From Pseudomonas sp. B21-048 (lineage in GTDB: Bacteria; Pseudomonadota; Gammaproteobacteria; Pseudomonadales; Pseudomonadaceae), in assembly GCF_024748615.1 (NCBI RefSeq), contig NZ_CP087168.1, forward strand, positions 4,836,001 to 4,900,000: a stretch of DNA of 64,000 nucleotides, given 5' to 3'. Below, one piece after another: positions 61,995 through 64,000 of this stretch. The notes below the pieces were generated by a model. It searched no databases. It saw only the letters and a list, made by a program, of their open reading frames with translations, and was not told where the DNA came from. The position numbers and the translations under genes are program-made. How positions within the stretch are numbered: the first letter of the stretch is position 1; every line of letters begins with the position of its first letter.

Positions 61995-64000
61995 CTATTT
62001 ACGCGGTTTGATCCGCGCCGTCGCCTCGGCCACCAGCGGATCGTCCGGCCAGTAGTGTTTCGGATACCGCCCCTTCAGATCCTTCTTCACCTCGGCATAC
62101 GTACTGCGCCAGAAGTTCGCCAGATCCTGCGTCACCTGCACCGGTCGCCGCGCCGGGGACAGCAGATGCAGTTTCACCACTTGCCGGCCACCGGCAATGC
62201 GCGGCGTCTCGGCCAAGCCGAACAGCTCCTGCAAACGCACCGCCAGAATCGGCGGCTGTTCGCTGTAATCCAGACGAATCGATGAGCCCGACGGCACGCT
62301 CAAATGATGTGGCGCCAGCTCTTCGAGCCGTTGCGGCAACGGCCACGGCAGCAGGTTGTGAACGATGCTCGACAGGTCCAGATTGGCGAAATGACTGAGC
62401 CGCGAGACTTTGCCCAGATACGGCATCAACCAGTATTCGAGATTTTTGAGCAGTGCAGCGTCGCTGACATCCGGCCATTCGCTCTGGTCCTGACCGCTGA
62501 GATCCAACTGACGCAACAACGCCACCCGCGCCTGCCACTGACGCAGCTCTGGCGTCCAGGGCAAAAGTTCCAGACCTTTGCGTCGCACCAGATTCACCAA
62601 CGCCTGACTGCGGGCGGTTTCATCGAGTCCGGTCAACGGCTCACGGCTGAGGATCAATTCGCCGACCTTGCGCTGACGCTCGGCTCGCAGCACGCCTTCG
62701 CGCTCATCCCAATCCAATTGATCGACCACGCGCACTTGCTCGGCCAGCACCGAATCAAACAGCACCGGATCGAAATCCGTCGCCAGATAAATCCGTTCTT
62801 CACGCTGGCCCTGACGACTGCCCAGATCGGCGATCACCAGCCACGGTTGCTTCATCAAGCTGTCCGCTTCAGCAAACAGCGCCGCACGACCGTTGGCCAA
62901 TCGATATTCAGCGCCACCGGCCCGCCGCTGTTGGGCGACTCGATCGGGATAAGCCAACGCCAGCAACGCACCAAGCCAGCGCGGATGATCCGGATCGCCG
63001 ACCGGCTCCGACGCTTTGCCCCGCAGGTAACCGCGATACTGCCGCGCCAGTTGCCGAGCACGTTGCACGCCACCCTGAGCGCCGCGTGCGGCCCGTTCTT
63101 CGCCGGACAACAGCACCAATCGGCTGTGCAGATCCGCTCCGGCGCCACGCAAAATATCCCGCTCGCCGAGCAAGGCCGCAACATCACAGGCCATGTCGGC
63201 CAAGCCGAGCGCCTGACCACGTAACAGCAAATGCGCGATCCGTGGATGCGCCGGCAGTTCAGCCATCGCCTGACCATGACGGGTCAGCGCCTCGCCCTCC
63301 AGCGCGCCCAAACGTTCAAGCAGATCTTGAGCCTGTGCATAAGCCGCTGCGGGCGGGATGTCCAGCCAAACCAACTGACCTGGCGTCACGCCCCAACGCC
63401 CCAGTTGCAAGGCCAGCCCGGCCAGATCCGCCGAGAGAATTTCCGCACTGGCGTAAGCCGCCAGTTGTTCGTGCTGATCCTGCGACCACAACCGATAACA
63501 CACGCCGGGCTCCAGGCGCCCGGCCCGGCCCGCGCGCTGCGTGGCACTCGCTTTGGAAATGCGTTGAGTATCGAGGCGAGTCATGCCGCTGCCGGGATCG
63601 AAACGCGGCACACGCGCCAACCCCGCATCGATCACCACGCGCACACCGTTGATGGTCAGGCTGGTCTCGGCGATGTTGGTCGCCAGCACCACTTTGCGTT
63701 TGCCGGCGGGCGCCGGATCAATCGCCGCACGCTGGGCCGCCAGATCCAGTTCGCCGTGCAATGGGCAAAGCAATACAGACGTGCTCTCGCCCAGCGCATC
63801 GGCCAATTGTTGATGCACCCGACGAATCTCTGCCTGCCCTGGCAGGAACACCAGCAGGCTGCCGGTTTCATCGTTCAGCGCGTCGAGGATTGTCTGTACC
63901 ACCCTTGGCTCGATAAATTCACCGGGCTGAAACGGTCGGCCCCAGCGCATCGCCACCGGGTACATGCGACCTTCGCTGCGCAGAATCGGCGCATCGTCCA
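61995..64000 (-). CDS. hrpB: ATP-dependent helicase HrpB (partial at right edge)
   Basis: C-terminal part (about 668 codons) of a DEAH-type helicase; the frame stays open to the end of the window, and the N-terminal RecA-like domain with Walker motifs is missing only because the sequence ends. Visible: LLVFLPGQAEIRRV, motif V ATNIAETSLTINGVRVVIDAGLAR and motif VI QRAGRAGRLEPGVCYRLW. The HrpB-specific C-terminal region (WLGALLALAYPDRVAQ, GRAALFAEADSL, HHLSVPSGSSIRLDY) is complete. HrpB affects RNA metabolism; loss has mild phenotypes in other bacteria. It lies convergent to the EEP gene. Confidence 0.95.
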   Translation of the reverse strand, partial: DDAPILRSEGRMYPVAMRWGRPFQPGEFIEPRVVQTILDALNDETGSLLVFLPGQAEIRRVHQQLADALGESTSVLLCPLHGELDLAAQRAAIDPAPAGKRKVVLATNIAETSLTINGVRVVIDAGLARVPRFDPGSGMTRLDTQRISKASATQRAGRAGRLEPGVCYRLWSQDQHEQLAAYASAEILSADLAGLALQLGRWGVTPGQLVWLDIPPAAAYAQAQDLLERLGALEGEALTRHGQAMAELPAHPRIAHLLLRGQALGLADMACDVAALLGERDILRGAGADLHSRLVLLSGEERAARGAQGGVQRARQLARQYRGYLRGKASEPVGDPDHPRWLGALLALAYPDRVAQQRRAGGAEYRLANGRAALFAEADSLMKQPWLVIADLGSRQGQREERIYLATDFDPVLFDSVLAEQVRVVDQLDWDEREGVLRAERQRKVGELILSREPLTGLDETARSQALVNLVRRKGLELLPWTPELRQWQARVALLRQLDLSGQDQSEWPDVSDAALLKNLEYWLMPYLGKVSRLSHFANLDLSSIVHNLLPWPLPQRLEELAPHHLSVPSGSSIRLDYSEQPPILAVRLQELFGLAETPRIAGGRQVVKLHLLSPARRPVQVTQDLANFWRSTYAEVKKDLKGRYPKHYWPDDPLVAEATARIKPRK

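Overview
The window looks like about 64 kb of chromosome from a Pseudomonas of the P. fluorescens complex. The protein families, the GC-rich coding with strong third-position bias, the REP/REPIN-type intergenic repeats (GTGGGAGCGAGCCTGCTCGCGAT and relatives) and the gene order all fit. About 59 protein-coding genes are supported, one running off the right edge. Two loci are broken: a frameshifted DUF4160 gene and a GntR/FCD remnant. I see no rRNA, tRNA, insertion sequence, phage or CRISPR array.

Layout. 0-11 kb: YqhA-type membrane protein, a large orphan lipoprotein, a LonB-type protease (asrA-like), DUF3015 and DUF4105 envelope proteins, a GreA/B-type factor and ettA. 11-27.6 kb: a block that, from memory, follows the P. 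aeruginosa PA4601-PA4615 order: morA, glyA, CobW GTPase, YbdD/YjiX, CstA, MapZ-like PilZ protein, radA, ankB, katB, mscL and an fpr-like reductase. It is interrupted by an AT-richer insertion with two tandem paralogs of unknown function and a decayed GntR-type regulator. 27.8-34.2 kb: a LuxR solo with an intact acyl-homoserine-lactone pocket signature, rlmG, the cyanide-insensitive oxidase operon cioAB plus its tiny DUF2474 gene (with a perfect ANR/FNR box upstream), and an MFS exporter. 34.3-40.8 kb: a small accessory zone with a higBA toxin-antitoxin module, a DJ-1/PfpI protein without its catalytic cysteine, a secreted orphan, a purine permease coupled to trmA, a DUF2442/DUF4160 pair (the latter frameshifted) and a LysR regulator.

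40.9-46.9 kb: a quinate/shikimate utilisation cluster: type II dehydroquinase, a shikimate/quinate dehydrogenase probably preferring NAD, a TetR regulator, the two-domain 3-dehydroshikimate dehydratase QuiC and an MFS transporter. Similar TAACC-type motifs lie 60-80 bp upstream of the first dehydroquinase codon and of quiC and may be shared operators. 46.9-64 kb: mostly housekeeping genes: a DMT transporter, YpfJ-type metallopeptidase, secreted alpha/beta hydrolase, HAD phosphatase overlapping tesB, a GNAT acetyltransferase divergent from an HDAC-family deacetylase, a TIGR03862 flavoprotein, rhlE, a YedA-type exporter divergent from an Lrp/AsnC regulator, a DnaQ-like exonuclease next to a NYN-domain protein, DUF2076, YciC, an EEP-family phosphoesterase and hrpB (partial).

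No single large undescribed system stands out. The best candidates for new biology are the tandem paralogs at 16.8-18.0 kb, the orphan LuxR regulator with its own upstream dyad, the higBA hairpin that includes the toxin start codon, the DUF4160/DUF2442 pair and the degenerate DJ-1 protein. Database assignments are from recognition only; no search was run.
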